64,000 bases of DNA from Neohoeflea coraliihabitans (GCF_019334345.1 NZ_JAHWQX010000002.1:1-64000); one strand, 5' to 3'. Positions 1 through 8,147 are shown, counted from the stretch's first letter. The notes: a model not told the origin generated them from the sequence alone. Translations and numbers: made by a program.

Positions 1-590
1 GCGCCCCCGGCGATCGGCAGAGATATCCGGACCTTTGTTCGCTCACCTGCCAAGACGAAACGTGAATGTGTCAGCGTGGTCCCGCTGGTGTACGCGATCG
101 TCTGATAAATGTAGTGCAGTCCACTCGTCGCGCTTTCAACGATCTTGTCCATGGTGGTGTTTCCGTCCGGCGCATCTTCGCCATCGACTGAAACTGTCGC
201 ATTCGTCTTCGACCAGCTATTCGCATCCTCGGAATAGGTGAACTGGTTGGTCGCCGCTGGTTCGACCACCAGACCCTCAGCGTTGCCGCTCGCATCGTGC
301 GACGTGCGCAGGGTCGTGCCGGGGACCAGAAGTCCGGAGGCATTGCGCACATATTTGGTGCTTGGGCTGGTGTAGGTTACGAGATCGTTCGGATCGCCGC
401 TGAAATTCGTGGTATGGCCCTTGACCACCGCCCTTGGCGTCGTGTCCTCGAACGAGATCCCAAGGCCCGCATATTTGTTGACCAGAATTCCGCCGGCAAT
501 CAGGTGCTCGATGCCGCCCCAGCGATCGGCGTCCGGCTGGAAGCCCGGACTACGGTAGACCCTCCGCCTGACCTCATTGCGAACTACCAT
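1..590 (-). CDS. Phage fibre/spike-type structural protein, 5' part only
   Basis: An open frame of 196 codons runs off the left edge of the window without a stop. It starts at an ATG preceded by GAGG at about 5 nt spacing. From about residue 105 the sequence runs through a region with EPAATNQ and then TYSEDANSW, followed by DGNTTMDKIVE and HYIYQTI, a pattern I know from phage head-spike/fibre and carbohydrate-binding-like modules (often written TNLLTYSEDFSNAAW in relatives). The role is therefore probably a virion appendage protein. It lies just downstream of the early operon, on the same strand, with no packaging gene between. The family call is from pattern memory; the C-terminal, receptor-binding part is not visible. 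Confidence 0.7.
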   Translation of the reverse strand, partial: MVVRNEVRRRVYRSPGFQPDADRWGGIEHLIAGGILVNKYAGLGISFEDTTPRAVVKGHTTNFSGDPNDLVTYTSPSTKYVRNASGLLVPGTTLRTSHDASGNAEGLVVEPAATNQFTYSEDANSWSKTNATVSVDGEDAPDGNTTMDKIVESATSGLHYIYQTIAYTSGTTLTHSRFVLAGERTKVRISLPIAGG

Positions 591-967
591 GTGAACCTCG
601 TCTAAGTTCGGCAGGGGCCGGGCGTGTGGGGTCAGGATGGGAGGTCGGTCGGCTTGAGAGGCCGATGCACCCAGGTTCGCCGCATCGCTAGCTTAGCGGC
701 TCACTCCCTCGCCTCCATCTCGATAACAGTAGCGTTTGCCATCCTGATTAGTCTCAAGGCGCTCCGACCAATGGTCGTGCTACGGCCGGCAGAATGTCAC
801 CGTGTCGCACCCGATCTGAATGGATTGCCCGATACCCTCGGCGCCGGGGAGTGCGGAGAGCGGCCTGTTCGACGCCCGGGGAATTAAGCGGTTGTTCGCC
901 TGGTCTCACGCAATAGGGTCGATTTGATCAACCCGACGACCTTTTTTGACGTTATCTGTGACATTGC
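591..967. other. Gap without a convincing gene
   Basis: About 380 bp separate the early leftward operon from the fibre-type gene. One rightward frame (624-887) is open but opposes both neighbours, has no recognisable domain and no good ribosome binding site. I see no clear hairpin with a T-run. The stretch probably holds the promoter or leader for the gene on its left. Confidence 0.4.
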
Positions 968-1477
968 TCAAGCCGCGCCTTCGCGCAACAATATTGCGCT
1001 GTTGCGCAGCTTACCACTAATTTCTTGCAATGATTGATCATTCCAGCGATAGGATTTTCTTCTAGCGACGCAATATTCTTTCGGTTTGCGCCGATTTCGG
1101 GCTTGAAGCCACCTCGCCCACTGCCCGTTTTTTGCCTTGCAGGCCACATACAGCATCAGGATCTCACGCTTGACGGGGTTCTCGACGAGGCTCGGCCAGA
1201 TCATCGCTTCCTCGGCTTCCGATATCTGCCGGGCCGACCAGTGAGAGCGGGCCGTTCGCACGAAATCGCGAAGGCGGTCATCCTGCATCTGCCGAAAGCT
1301 GGCGCCATGATCGTCCTTCAAGCTCTCCATATGGGTTCGCCAGACATCAGAACCTGACGGGAATCGGATGATATCCGGCATGGCCGAGCCATAGGCCTTG
1401 GGCCGGGGGCTGTTGACGGTGCTCTCGATGACCTGATGTGCTTCCACCAGGCGTGCAAGAATAATATCAGGCGACAT
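968..1477 (-). CDS. Phage protein, possibly DUF6362-like
   Basis: A 169-residue protein at the downstream end of the leftward early operon. I prefer the ATG at 1477, which has AAGGGG about 6 nt upstream; an ATG at 1483 in the same frame overlaps that site. The N-terminus (IILARLVEAHQVIE) and the C-terminal pattern of a tryptophan-rich helix, basic stretch and YRWNDQSLQEI resemble small DUF6362-type phage proteins that look like DNA-binding proteins, but the match is loose. It overlaps the end of the upstream gene by 11 nt, consistent with translational coupling. Function not recognised. Confidence 0.6.
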   Translation of the reverse strand: MSPDIILARLVEAHQVIESTVNSPRPKAYGSAMPDIIRFPSGSDVWRTHMESLKDDHGASFRQMQDDRLRDFVRTARSHWSARQISEAEEAMIWPSLVENPVKREILMLYVACKAKNGQWARWLQARNRRKPKEYCVARRKSYRWNDQSLQEISGKLRNSAILLREGAA

Positions 1478-1922
1478 CGGCATCCCCTTCCAGATGGTCA
1501 ATTCGATCGGCAATAAGGATAAGGGCGGCGTCCCGGCGCTTCACTCTGCCAGACGAGAGCGCCAGAGCGCGTGCGCGTATCGCGGCAAGGTCTATGCCCC
1601 GAAAAACCTTTATCGCGTCTGTGCGGTCTGCTGTGGGCATATGAGCGCCAATATAATCGTAGACCGCGAGCACCATGTCTGCGTGGAGCATCCGGCTATT
1701 GCTCGCCTGAATGCAGCGCAGGGCCGTTGTCAGCCGTTCCTGATCCTCGCTCATCAACCGTCCGACCATCCGGGCCCGACCATAGAGCGTGTTCGGCGGG
1801 CGAATGAGCGTTCTTGATGCTGGGCATGGCAAAACCCGAATGCCCAAACCCTCGAGATAGACCCGGACATTATGGCCCCTTGGGCTGCGCTTCGCCCTTC
1901 CGCGTGTCTTTCTGATCTTCAT
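1467..1922 (-). CDS. Hypothetical phage protein, 151 aa
   Basis: A basic N-terminus (MKIRKTRGRAKR) is followed by a mostly helical sequence with no domain I recognise. The start overlaps the stop of the upstream gene by 4 nt (ATGA), and the end overlaps the next gene, so it belongs to the leftward operon. Codon use matches its phage neighbours. Confidence 0.6.
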   Translation of the reverse strand: MKIRKTRGRAKRSPRGHNVRVYLEGLGIRVLPCPASRTLIRPPNTLYGRARMVGRLMSEDQERLTTALRCIQASNSRMLHADMVLAVYDYIGAHMPTADRTDAIKVFRGIDLAAIRARALALSSGRVKRRDAALILIADRIDHLEGDADVA

Positions 1923-2176
1923 CCCGCCCTCCGAAACAGTTGCTCGGCTGCATCTCGCGTTGCCGATAGTGTTTCCCCGTCGCGAACAAGATGCCCGTTG
2001 AAATAGGCCAGAACAGCCTGTGTGGCCGCTCGCATGGCGGAATAGGCATCATGGAACCGAACCGGGCGTCCGCCCTTGCCCAGGATCGGCATTGCCTTGG
2101 CGTGCCTTGGAAGGCGGACCATGGCGTAATAGGCCCCGCCCGGTGTCTCATGGACATAGGCATCGGTCTTGTTCAT
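1919..2176 (-). CDS. Hypothetical phage protein, 85 aa
   Basis: The start is chosen at the ATG that overlaps the TGA of the preceding small gene (ATGA); the frame is open further upstream but that would overlap the neighbour deeply. The protein begins MNKTDAYVHETPGGAYYAMV and has an alanine-rich helix after residue 40. No known domain is seen. It is tightly coupled to both neighbours. Confidence 0.6.
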   Translation of the reverse strand: MNKTDAYVHETPGGAYYAMVRLPRHAKAMPILGKGGRPVRFHDAYSAMRAATQAVLAYFNGHLVRDGETLSATRDAAEQLFRRAG

Positions 2177-2349
2177 GCGCCTGCCGCCTTGTTCCGATCC
2201 TCTTGCCGGCACCACGCAACCAGGTAGCGGGCTTCTTCCACGCTGATATGTCCGGCAAAGGACGATGCCGCTGGCGAGCCGTCCGGTGCCTTGTGAGACA
2301 CAGAGGTGTAGGCGGCCCCGTCGAGGGTTTCACGGTGCCAGACCTTCAT
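2173..2349 (-). CDS. Small phage protein, 58 aa
   Basis: This short frame begins MKVWHRETLDGAAYTSV and ends with CRQEDRNKAAGA. Its ATG overlaps the stop of the HTH gene upstream by 4 nt, and its stop overlaps the next ATG by 4 nt, which makes it a continuous link in the operon and is the main support for it being real. It fills what would otherwise be the only hole in this part of the operon. No function recognised. Confidence 0.65.
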   Translation of the reverse strand: MKVWHRETLDGAAYTSVSHKAPDGSPAASSFAGHISVEEARYLVAWCRQEDRNKAAGA

Positions 2350-2654
2350 GCAAAGCCCCTCCCATGGATATAAGCCAGCCGATCAGGGGGCGGGTCTCCG
2401 AACATGGCCGCGGTCAGAGTTGAGGGATAATCCTTGAACACGATCGGGTTCTTCTCCCCTCCAGTTTCCCTCTCGGTATTCCTGTAGGGACGGCGGTTTT
2501 GATCGCGATAGTGCGGGTCGCATGCTCTGCGCACCGTCATGTGATGAACGCCGAATTTCTCGGCGATCTTCGAATAGGTGAAACCCTGCGCGAGCAGCTG
2601 CTTGATTTCCTGAACCTGAGATTCGCTCAGCCGGGGTTGTCTCGGGTCAGCCAT
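2346..2654 (-). CDS. Phage helix-turn-helix protein, 102 aa
   Basis: The N-terminal half contains a resolvase/Hin-type helix-turn-helix: SESQVQEIKQLLAQGFTYSK, then IAEKFGVHHMTVRRAC, at about residues 9-45. This suggests sequence-specific DNA binding. The start has AAGGAG about 8 nt upstream. The remaining 55 residues are basic then proline-rich with no recognised domain. It follows the DnaB-like helicase gene with a 14-nt gap and may be a regulator or a replication accessory factor. Confidence 0.75.
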   Translation of the reverse strand: MADPRQPRLSESQVQEIKQLLAQGFTYSKIAEKFGVHHMTVRRACDPHYRDQNRRPYRNTERETGGEKNPIVFKDYPSTLTAAMFGDPPPDRLAYIHGRGFA

Positions 2655-2668
2655 GGTTGGGTCTCCTT

Positions 2669-4123
2669 TCAGAACAGGTTGCGTTGAACATCGGACTGGA
2701 AAGCGAAGTGATGGCGGACCCCTGACCAGTGGACGGTTCGCCGTGCCGGCCATTGGGCTGACCGGGATAGGGAAAGAAGGATCTCGGCCCTGTCCTTGAC
2801 ACTGGACAGAACGTCCTCCCAGAACACGTATTCGTCGGTCCCCTCGGCAGGCTCCATGTCCTTGAGCACCACTTCCGGGTTGAAGACGATGACCACATGA
2901 TCGGCGTGCTTTTCGACCGACCCGTAAAGATCAGAGGCACGCGGGCGGCGTGAGATCGCCTGCTTGAAATAGGCCACGTCCCGCTTGATCGCGTAGCGCC
3001 GGTCTTTCTCGATGGTGTTCTTCTTCAACTGCGCCAGGACGATCACCGGAAGGTTCAGGCTCCGCGCCGTCGCCTTGAACTTGTCCATCACGTAATCGGC
3101 GAACTCGTACTCGTTCATCCGGCGCTCGAAGCGGTTGCGATCGAGCAGCAGCATGGAATCGACCACCACCACCGGCATGACCCCGCGCGACGCCTTCTTG
3201 AGCGCCCGCACCTGAGCGATCAGCTGGTCAACGGTGCAGCGCCGGTCCTGAACCGTGATCGGCAGTTTCCCGACCTTCTGGCTTGCATGGAACAGGGTCT
3301 CTGCTTCCGTATCGGTCAAGGCCCCCTCTGACTGGCGCTTGACGCTGATTCCGGTGTCCCTTGCCTTCTCCCGCATGGCCAGTTCTTCGGCGCTCATCTC
3401 CCCGGAATAGTAGAAAACAGGATGCCCCTCGTCGGCTGCGCCGCGGGAAATCTGCTGGGCAAGGGCTGATTTGCCGTGCTTGGTCAGACCGCCGACCACG
3501 ATGGCGGTGCCGCCCATCAGAGGGCCGATCAACTGCTTCAAAGGTGGAATATGGTAGTCGATGCCAAATGCCTTCTCCCCGGACTTGGCCTTGAGAGTGG
3601 CGTCGAGGCTGGAAGGTGCGACCTTGGCAAAGCTCTTGCCGTCTGCATCCTCTCCCGCAAGACGGGCTCGAGCCGCTTGCAGGCGGGCGTCGATCTCCTC
3701 GATCTGGTCGGCAAGCTCGAGATCATCGCGCATCTGTGCAGCCTGCGCATACAATTGGCTGCACTGTGAGAACTCATTCCGAACCCATTCCTTGATGATG
3801 GCATCGGCATAATCAGGGACATTCACAATGGAGACGGCCTCGACCGCAAGCCTGGCGAGATATTGCGAAATGCTCAGGTTTGGGGCGATGTCGACATCTG
3901 GGAGCGCTGTCTTGAGCGTGACCGGGTTAACCACCCGTTCGCCCTCGATCAGCCGGCCCGCGGCCCGGAATATCTCGGCATGGGCCATCTCGGTGAAATC
4001 ATCCTCGCGAAGCCCTGCCTTGATGGCGATGTCATACGCCTCGTTGTTGAGCATGATGGCCCCGAGAAGGGCCTGCTCGGCGTCGAGATTGGAACTGCGC
4101 TGGGGGATGGGGACGACGTTCAT
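2669..4123 (-). CDS. DnaB-like replicative helicase
   Basis: A 484-residue protein with the two-domain layout of DnaB: an N-terminal helical domain (begins SSNLDAEQALLGAIMLNNEA, about residues 10-120) and a RecA-fold ATPase domain. Walker A is GGLTKHGKS at residues 211-219, the catalytic glutamate region is YSGEMSAEE near 240, and Walker B is PVVVVDS at about 318-323. DnaB unwinds DNA as a hexamer at the fork, so the phage probably replicates with its own helicase and recruits the host's other factors. The lysine-histidine in Walker A differs from the usual SMGKT of host DnaB, and the C-terminus is divergent. No primase or DnaC-type loader is obvious nearby. Confidence 0.9.
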   Translation of the reverse strand: MNVVPIPQRSSNLDAEQALLGAIMLNNEAYDIAIKAGLREDDFTEMAHAEIFRAAGRLIEGERVVNPVTLKTALPDVDIAPNLSISQYLARLAVEAVSIVNVPDYADAIIKEWVRNEFSQCSQLYAQAAQMRDDLELADQIEEIDARLQAARARLAGEDADGKSFAKVAPSSLDATLKAKSGEKAFGIDYHIPPLKQLIGPLMGGTAIVVGGLTKHGKSALAQQISRGAADEGHPVFYYSGEMSAEELAMREKARDTGISVKRQSEGALTDTEAETLFHASQKVGKLPITVQDRRCTVDQLIAQVRALKKASRGVMPVVVVDSMLLLDRNRFERRMNEYEFADYVMDKFKATARSLNLPVIVLAQLKKNTIEKDRRYAIKRDVAYFKQAISRRPRASDLYGSVEKHADHVVIVFNPEVVLKDMEPAEGTDEYVFWEDVLSSVKDRAEILLSLSRSAQWPARRTVHWSGVRHHFAFQSDVQRNLF

Positions 4124-5310
4124 GCGCGCCTCGCCTGGCGCCGGGCCATTTGCCTTGCCACCATTCGCGGGGGGATTGTTCCTCTCGACTTCGGCTCCGG
4201 TGCCGGGGGCGCCTTCTCTATGCTTGCCATGAGGTCGAGTGCGGCATTCAGGTCGGCGCGCAGTTGCTCGATCTCGTCGGCGGGGGGCTGAGATTGGAGC
4301 GCAGCGGCCATCCGGTCGAAGGCGGATATATAGGCCACCTTCCAGCGCATGGCCGCCTTGCCGGTAAAGCCCATCACCACAAGCGAGAAACCATCCCGGC
4401 TCATCTCATAGGCCCGATAGGTCCGGCCCTTCCCGTCCCGGTATTCAATCGGCGCAAAATTGCGCTGGTCAAATTCCTCGCCGCAGTTCTCCCGGCAGCC
4501 ATCGATCGCGCGCAGCACGTCCTTGTGCGCCTTGTCGAAGTTCTTTGCCACGTCGATGGAGGTGCAGCGCGCCTCATGGTCACGAACGATGATCAGCGGT
4601 TCGTCGATGATCGCCGGTTCGTCGCTTTGCAGATACCCCTGCCGCTTGAGATCGCGCCGGATTGCCGCCCGCTCGTTCTTGTGGGCGCGGCAGTCGCTTG
4701 GCGTCTTGGCTACGACATGCAGATGCTCCCTGTTCTCTCCGTAGCGGATGTGAACGTGCTTTGAGGTCCAGTCGATATCATAGGGCACCCCGAGGGCGTC
4801 CAGTTCGGTTGTGGCTGCGTCGAGGCAATCGTTTTTCACAGAACCACCCCCCTTGAGACGACTGGCCCGGCGCTCGGATTCGGTGCCGATACCCACGCCA
4901 AGATCGGCATGGAACGGGCAGTAGGGAGAAAGCGGATCGTCTGCCTCTGCCCCGCAAAAGAGGAAGGGAGAGCCGTCATTGACCGGCCAGCGGCATGTGC
5001 GGGCTGTCAGATCCATCAGCGTGAGATTGAGCGGCTCCGGCGCTTCGGTCGGAACGGGCCTTTTCTTGCGTCGCTTGCGCTGGGCCGGCGCGCTGGTCGC
5101 CTTGCCTGTTCGACCATTTGCCGGGCGCAACGACACCTCGCCCATCTTGTCGCGATGGCGGGTGAACATGCCGACGACAGCGCCCTTGGACACATAGCCA
5201 TGCCGGTTCAGCAGGGCCTTGGATATCTGGTCGGCGCTCATGCCTTCTTGCCAGATGTCCTTGATAGCCTTGATGCGCTGACTGGTGGAAAGGAAACTCC
5301 AGTGGATCAT
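4120..5310 (-). CDS. GcrA-like / Rha fusion regulatory protein
   Basis: A 396-residue protein with at least two recognisable modules. Residues 1-135 resemble the alphaproteobacterial cell-cycle regulator GcrA: a helix-turn-helix (IWQEGMSADQISKALLNRHG), a basic linker, then the conserved tail TCRWPVNDGSPFLFCG followed by SPYCPFHA. Residues about 155-205 form a small basic module (HVHIRYGE, then TPSDCRAHKNERAAIRRDLK), similar to short phage DNA/RNA-binding proteins. Residues about 235-330 match the Rha (pRha) phage regulator family: DVAKNFDKAHKDVLRAI, then YEMSRDGFSLVVMGFTGKAA and a WKVAYISAF stretch. GcrA is known to activate promoters carrying GANTC sites methylated by CcrM; Rha affects lysogenic development. 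The gene overlaps the methyltransferase-like gene by 4 nt. Confidence 0.85.
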   Translation of the reverse strand: MIHWSFLSTSQRIKAIKDIWQEGMSADQISKALLNRHGYVSKGAVVGMFTRHRDKMGEVSLRPANGRTGKATSAPAQRKRRKKRPVPTEAPEPLNLTLMDLTARTCRWPVNDGSPFLFCGAEADDPLSPYCPFHADLGVGIGTESERRASRLKGGGSVKNDCLDAATTELDALGVPYDIDWTSKHVHIRYGENREHLHVVAKTPSDCRAHKNERAAIRRDLKRQGYLQSDEPAIIDEPLIIVRDHEARCTSIDVAKNFDKAHKDVLRAIDGCRENCGEEFDQRNFAPIEYRDGKGRTYRAYEMSRDGFSLVVMGFTGKAAMRWKVAYISAFDRMAAALQSQPPADEIEQLRADLNAALDLMASIEKAPPAPEPKSRGTIPPRMVARQMARRQARRA

Positions 5311-5987
5311 TCTGCCGCCTCCCCGAATAGTTCGCTCTGCCGAGAGTCCACGCGGTCAAGCATCCGAAGGACCGTTTCGCCTTCGTGCGCCCGGTCCCAA
5401 ACGAACCAGCCATTCAGCATTGGCGGCGCGCCCTGCCCGGTGAAATCAATTTTCCAGCGCATGAGGTAGACGCGGGCCGGCGGGTATTGCGCCCATAGGG
5501 TCCCGAGGCCCCCGGCACCGGGAAAGCTCCAACTCAGCAACAGGGCCATGTACTCGACGCCAAGCACTTCAAGAGCATGTCGAATCCAGCGCCCGCGACC
5601 GTCGCGCCAGTTGCATTCCTGAAAGGGCGGATTGGTCAGAATGGCCTTTGCAGGGGCTTCCGGAAAATCATAGAAGCTGCGGATCTCGGCACCGCATCCC
5701 CGATCGATCAGATCCGACGCATGGGCTGAAAACCCCAGAGCGGCCATTTCCCGCACCATCGCGCCATCCCCGGCAGCAGGTTCCCATATCAGCGGAAAGT
5801 CTCGCAGGCGCGGCCCTTCGGCTGAAAGAATGGCCCGCGTCGGCTCGGGCGGCGTCGGGTAGAAGTCGTCCCGCTCACGCGGAAGCGCGTCGGCTGCGAC
5901 AATCCCATCTTCGGTCTGGATTTTGACAGGACGAGCCTTGTTCCCGGTTGCTCGGAAAAGACCGCGTGCGGATGTGGCTTTGCTCAT
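5307..5987 (-). CDS. Phage N6-adenine DNA methyltransferase-like protein
   Basis: A 226-residue protein with class I SAM-dependent methyltransferase features: DDFYPTPPEPTRAIL at about residues 40-55, the SAM-binding motif I region IWEPAAGDGAMV near 70, and the amino-methyltransferase motif IV as LTNPPF near 120. NPPF/NPPY is typical of enzymes that methylate adenine N6 or cytosine N4. Downstream residues (WSFPGAGG, then WFVWD) complete the fold. I chose the ATG overlapping the upstream stop; a GTG one codon earlier is possible. It sits between a RuvC-like resolvase and the GcrA-Rha fusion, which makes modification linked to regulation an attractive but untested idea. Confidence 0.8.
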   Translation of the reverse strand: MSKATSARGLFRATGNKARPVKIQTEDGIVAADALPRERDDFYPTPPEPTRAILSAEGPRLRDFPLIWEPAAGDGAMVREMAALGFSAHASDLIDRGCGAEIRSFYDFPEAPAKAILTNPPFQECNWRDGRGRWIRHALEVLGVEYMALLLSWSFPGAGGLGTLWAQYPPARVYLMRWKIDFTGQGAPPMLNGWFVWDRAHEGETVLRMLDRVDSRQSELFGEAAE

Positions 5988-6571
5988 CACGCCGCCTCCC
6001 GTTCGTTTCGCTTCTGCAACAATCGCATCAGCGGCTCGTGGTAGCGCCCCGCATGCACCTTGGCCTCACGCCAGCAGACAGCCACAGCACAGGCCTCGGC
6101 GGCATTGTGCTTGCTCGCCCCGGTCGGAAGGGTGATTCCCTCCATCTCGCATTGGGCGATGGCAGCTGCCTTCCAAGCATTCTTGCCATTGCAGTCCTTG
6201 GGAGGCTTGAACCCCTTGCCGAAAAACATCGTCCGCCAGGTGCCCGACGGAAGGGTGCCATATGGTATCTGAAACGCCGCCAGCTGACCCACGACAGCCG
6301 TTGTCGACACCCATGGATAGATGATGCCCGCAGCATTCGATCGACCAATCTGGGCCAACGCCTGTTCTTCAAGAACGGCAAAGTCGATGCGCTTGAACCC
6401 GACCTGCCGGAGCAGTTCGGTGGTGCGCAGGGCGATCTGCTCTCCGGCAAAGTACGGGTCGGCCTTCTTGGGAATGTCGAGAATGCCGCATTCCATCGCC
6501 GAGAGATGCCGGTCAGTGTCGTAGACCGCCCATCCGGTATACTTCGATGGGTCGAAGCCGAGGATGATCAA
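5987..6571 (-). CDS. RuvC-like Holliday junction resolvase
   Basis: A 194-residue protein with an RNase H-like fold signature: the first catalytic aspartate in MIILGFDPSKYTGWAV (Asp7), a glutamate in FAVLEEQALA near 71, and the C-terminal acidic motif KHNAAEACAVA near 163, as in RuvC and phage RuvC-like nucleases. RuvC cleaves four-way DNA junctions; phages use such enzymes to resolve recombination and replication intermediates before packaging. It overlaps the methyltransferase-like gene and the gene upstream, so it is part of the leftward operon. Confidence 0.85.
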   Translation of the reverse strand: MIILGFDPSKYTGWAVYDTDRHLSAMECGILDIPKKADPYFAGEQIALRTTELLRQVGFKRIDFAVLEEQALAQIGRSNAAGIIYPWVSTTAVVGQLAAFQIPYGTLPSGTWRTMFFGKGFKPPKDCNGKNAWKAAAIAQCEMEGITLPTGASKHNAAEACAVAVCWREAKVHAGRYHEPLMRLLQKRNEREAA

Positions 6572-7110
6572 GGCTTGACCTCCCCGATCTTGTCGAGCAT
6601 TTCCCGACGGCCCGGCGGCGGGTCTCCCATAAGGTCCGACGTGACGGACCGGCGCGCCCTCTCCACTGGCTTGGCCGGGGCCGGCGGCGGAACGGGACGG
6701 GAGCGCCCGGGACCAGTCTCGTCAGCCCACTTGGGCAGCACGATCTCGAACCAGCCATCCTCGACCTTCTCCCACTGGCACCACTGCGCGGGCTCGGAGC
6801 GGTCGACGAATGCCGGCTGATGCCCAAGGGCAATGGTCTGGTATTTGCCGCCATGAGGCGATCCGCGTTCCACCACGGTTGCCTGTCCGGTGCTGTTATT
6901 CTTGCGCAGGCGGATCAGGCCATGGTGTGCCCCTTCGCCGATCATCACCTCAATCTTGTCGCCGGCCGAGAACTCGGTACGCTTCTTCGCTTCCCCGGTG
7001 ATCGTCACCGCCATCTTCGCCGAGGCGCTGCGCACTCTTTTCAGTGACACCTTGATACCGGTGCCAATGTGCGCAGGGCGGATTTCGATTGTCGCTTTTG
7101 CCCAGCCCAT
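6568..7110 (-). CDS. Hypothetical phage protein, 180 aa
   Basis: The first 100 residues look beta-rich and contain the phrase FSAGDKIEVMIGEGAHHG, reminiscent of a small beta-barrel. The C-terminal third is proline-rich (RSRPVPPPAPAKPVERA) and probably disordered. No family recognised. The stop overlaps the RuvC-like start by 4 nt and the start abuts the upstream gene, which places it in the replication operon. Confidence 0.6.
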   Translation of the reverse strand: MGWAKATIEIRPAHIGTGIKVSLKRVRSASAKMAVTITGEAKKRTEFSAGDKIEVMIGEGAHHGLIRLRKNNSTGQATVVERGSPHGGKYQTIALGHQPAFVDRSEPAQWCQWEKVEDGWFEIVLPKWADETGPGRSRPVPPPAPAKPVERARRSVTSDLMGDPPPGRREMLDKIGEVKP

Positions 7111-7664
7111 CAGGATTCCTCCGTGTCCACGTCTGCATAGGGATCATCGGAATCCGTCGCCGGCTGCGGGGTCGCTTCCGAAGAATTCATCTGCTCGATG
7201 CGCTTCCAGATGTCGGGCAGCTTGGTGTCGTATTCCTCGCGTCCTCGATCATAGGCCTCGAGCCATGTGCGATCATCGACGCTGCCGGCGTCATATCCCG
7301 ATACCCGATCCATGGCCGTGAGCCCGGCATGAAAGCCCTTGGCGTCGACCATCTGCTCGTCGGTCGCCCGGTCTGCGAGAAGGTCGCCCTTCGGATCATC
7401 GGGGATCAGCCCAAGCCAGGCGAGGTTTTCCCGGTCGCTTTTCAGCTTGTCGACGGGGGCCTGCTTGTCTTCGGCAAGGAAGGCCTTGAGATAGTGATCC
7501 AGCTTGGCCGATGAGAACCCGGACGCTTTGGCGTTCTGCCGGTTGGATTTCTTTTTCTCGTTCAAGGAACGGATTTCCGCCGCGATCTGGCGATCCTTGC
7601 GGTGGTAATAGGCGAACAGGATGCGCCGTTCTGCTTCGTCGATCTGATTGTGTCCGATGGTCAT
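7110..7664 (-). CDS. Phage protein with GapR/DUF2312-like N-terminus
   Basis: A 184-residue protein that begins MTIGHNQ and continues with a charged helical segment (EIRSLNEKKKSNRQNAKASG, then SSAKLDHYLK). The IGHNQ start, the long charged helices and the glycine before a second helix resemble GapR, an alphaproteobacterial protein that binds overtwisted DNA, but the protein is about twice GapR's length and the match is partial. The C-terminal half is acidic (DSDDPYADVDTEES). It could instead be one of several uncharacterised phage coiled-coil proteins with the same opening. The start overlaps the upstream stop (ATGA). Confidence 0.6.
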   Translation of the reverse strand: MTIGHNQIDEAERRILFAYYHRKDRQIAAEIRSLNEKKKSNRQNAKASGFSSAKLDHYLKAFLAEDKQAPVDKLKSDRENLAWLGLIPDDPKGDLLADRATDEQMVDAKGFHAGLTAMDRVSGYDAGSVDDRTWLEAYDRGREEYDTKLPDIWKRIEQMNSSEATPQPATDSDDPYADVDTEES

Positions 7665-8002
7665 GCATTTCCCTCCGTGTGTGCATCTGCAAGGTCGAGT
7701 TGGCGGCTGATCGCATCGAGGGCCCGCTCTGCCTTCATGAAGACTTCCGGCGGGTGACCGTTGCGGGTTTGGCGTTCAATCTCAGCGATGTTCTCAACCT
7801 CGTCCGCAACCAGTCGGACAAACGAAGCGAGATCGCGATTTTCGATCGACAGGCGATTCATGCGGGTGCAGGCGATCACGATGATCATCCGCAACGTCGA
7901 TGGATCGTCTTGTTCCAAGCAGACATTGATCGCATCGAGGGCCCCCGAGATGGTGATCCACGCACGATCTGCCATCTCCTTAGCTTCAGCTGTCATTTCC
8001 AT
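7661..8002 (-). CDS. Hypothetical phage protein, 113 aa
   Basis: A predicted all-helical acidic protein with no motif I recognise (contains SFVRLVADEVENIAEIERQT). The start at 8002 lies inside the end of the small membrane gene upstream; a second ATG two codons later is an alternative. Support comes from its place in an unbroken series of overlapping genes. Confidence 0.55.
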   Translation of the reverse strand: MEMTAEAKEMADRAWITISGALDAINVCLEQDDPSTLRMIIVIACTRMNRLSIENRDLASFVRLVADEVENIAEIERQTRNGHPPEVFMKAERALDAISRQLDLADAHTEGNA

Positions 8003-8147
8003 CGCCCGGCCCCCGCATTGTCATCCGGTCGCGCCGTCGCATCAGATGCCGGATCGCCGCGTCGAGAAGGCCGATAACAAAGACAAGCGCCGCGACCCCC
8101 AGCAGGGACGCCACGGCCATCAGAAGCGTGACAGCCGCGCTCATCAT
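7986..8147 (-). CDS. Small phage membrane protein, 53 aa
   Basis: The frame starts MMSAAVTLLMAVASLLGVAA and has one hydrophobic segment of about 22 residues (to FVIGLLDAA), followed by a strongly basic cytoplasmic-type tail (RHLMRRRDRMTMRG). The ATG overlaps the stop of the upstream HTH gene by 4 nt and the stop lies just inside the next gene. A larger frame on the same strand (7993-8247) looks like a shadow of this one. Function unknown; membrane topology is predicted N-out or N-in uncertain. Confidence 0.65.
   Translation of the reverse strand: MMSAAVTLLMAVASLLGVAALVFVIGLLDAAIRHLMRRRDRMTMRGPGDGNDS

Noticed and set aside
624-887. A rightward 87-codon frame with a hydrophobic stretch
   Set aside because: It opposes both neighbours, has no ribosome site and no known domain.
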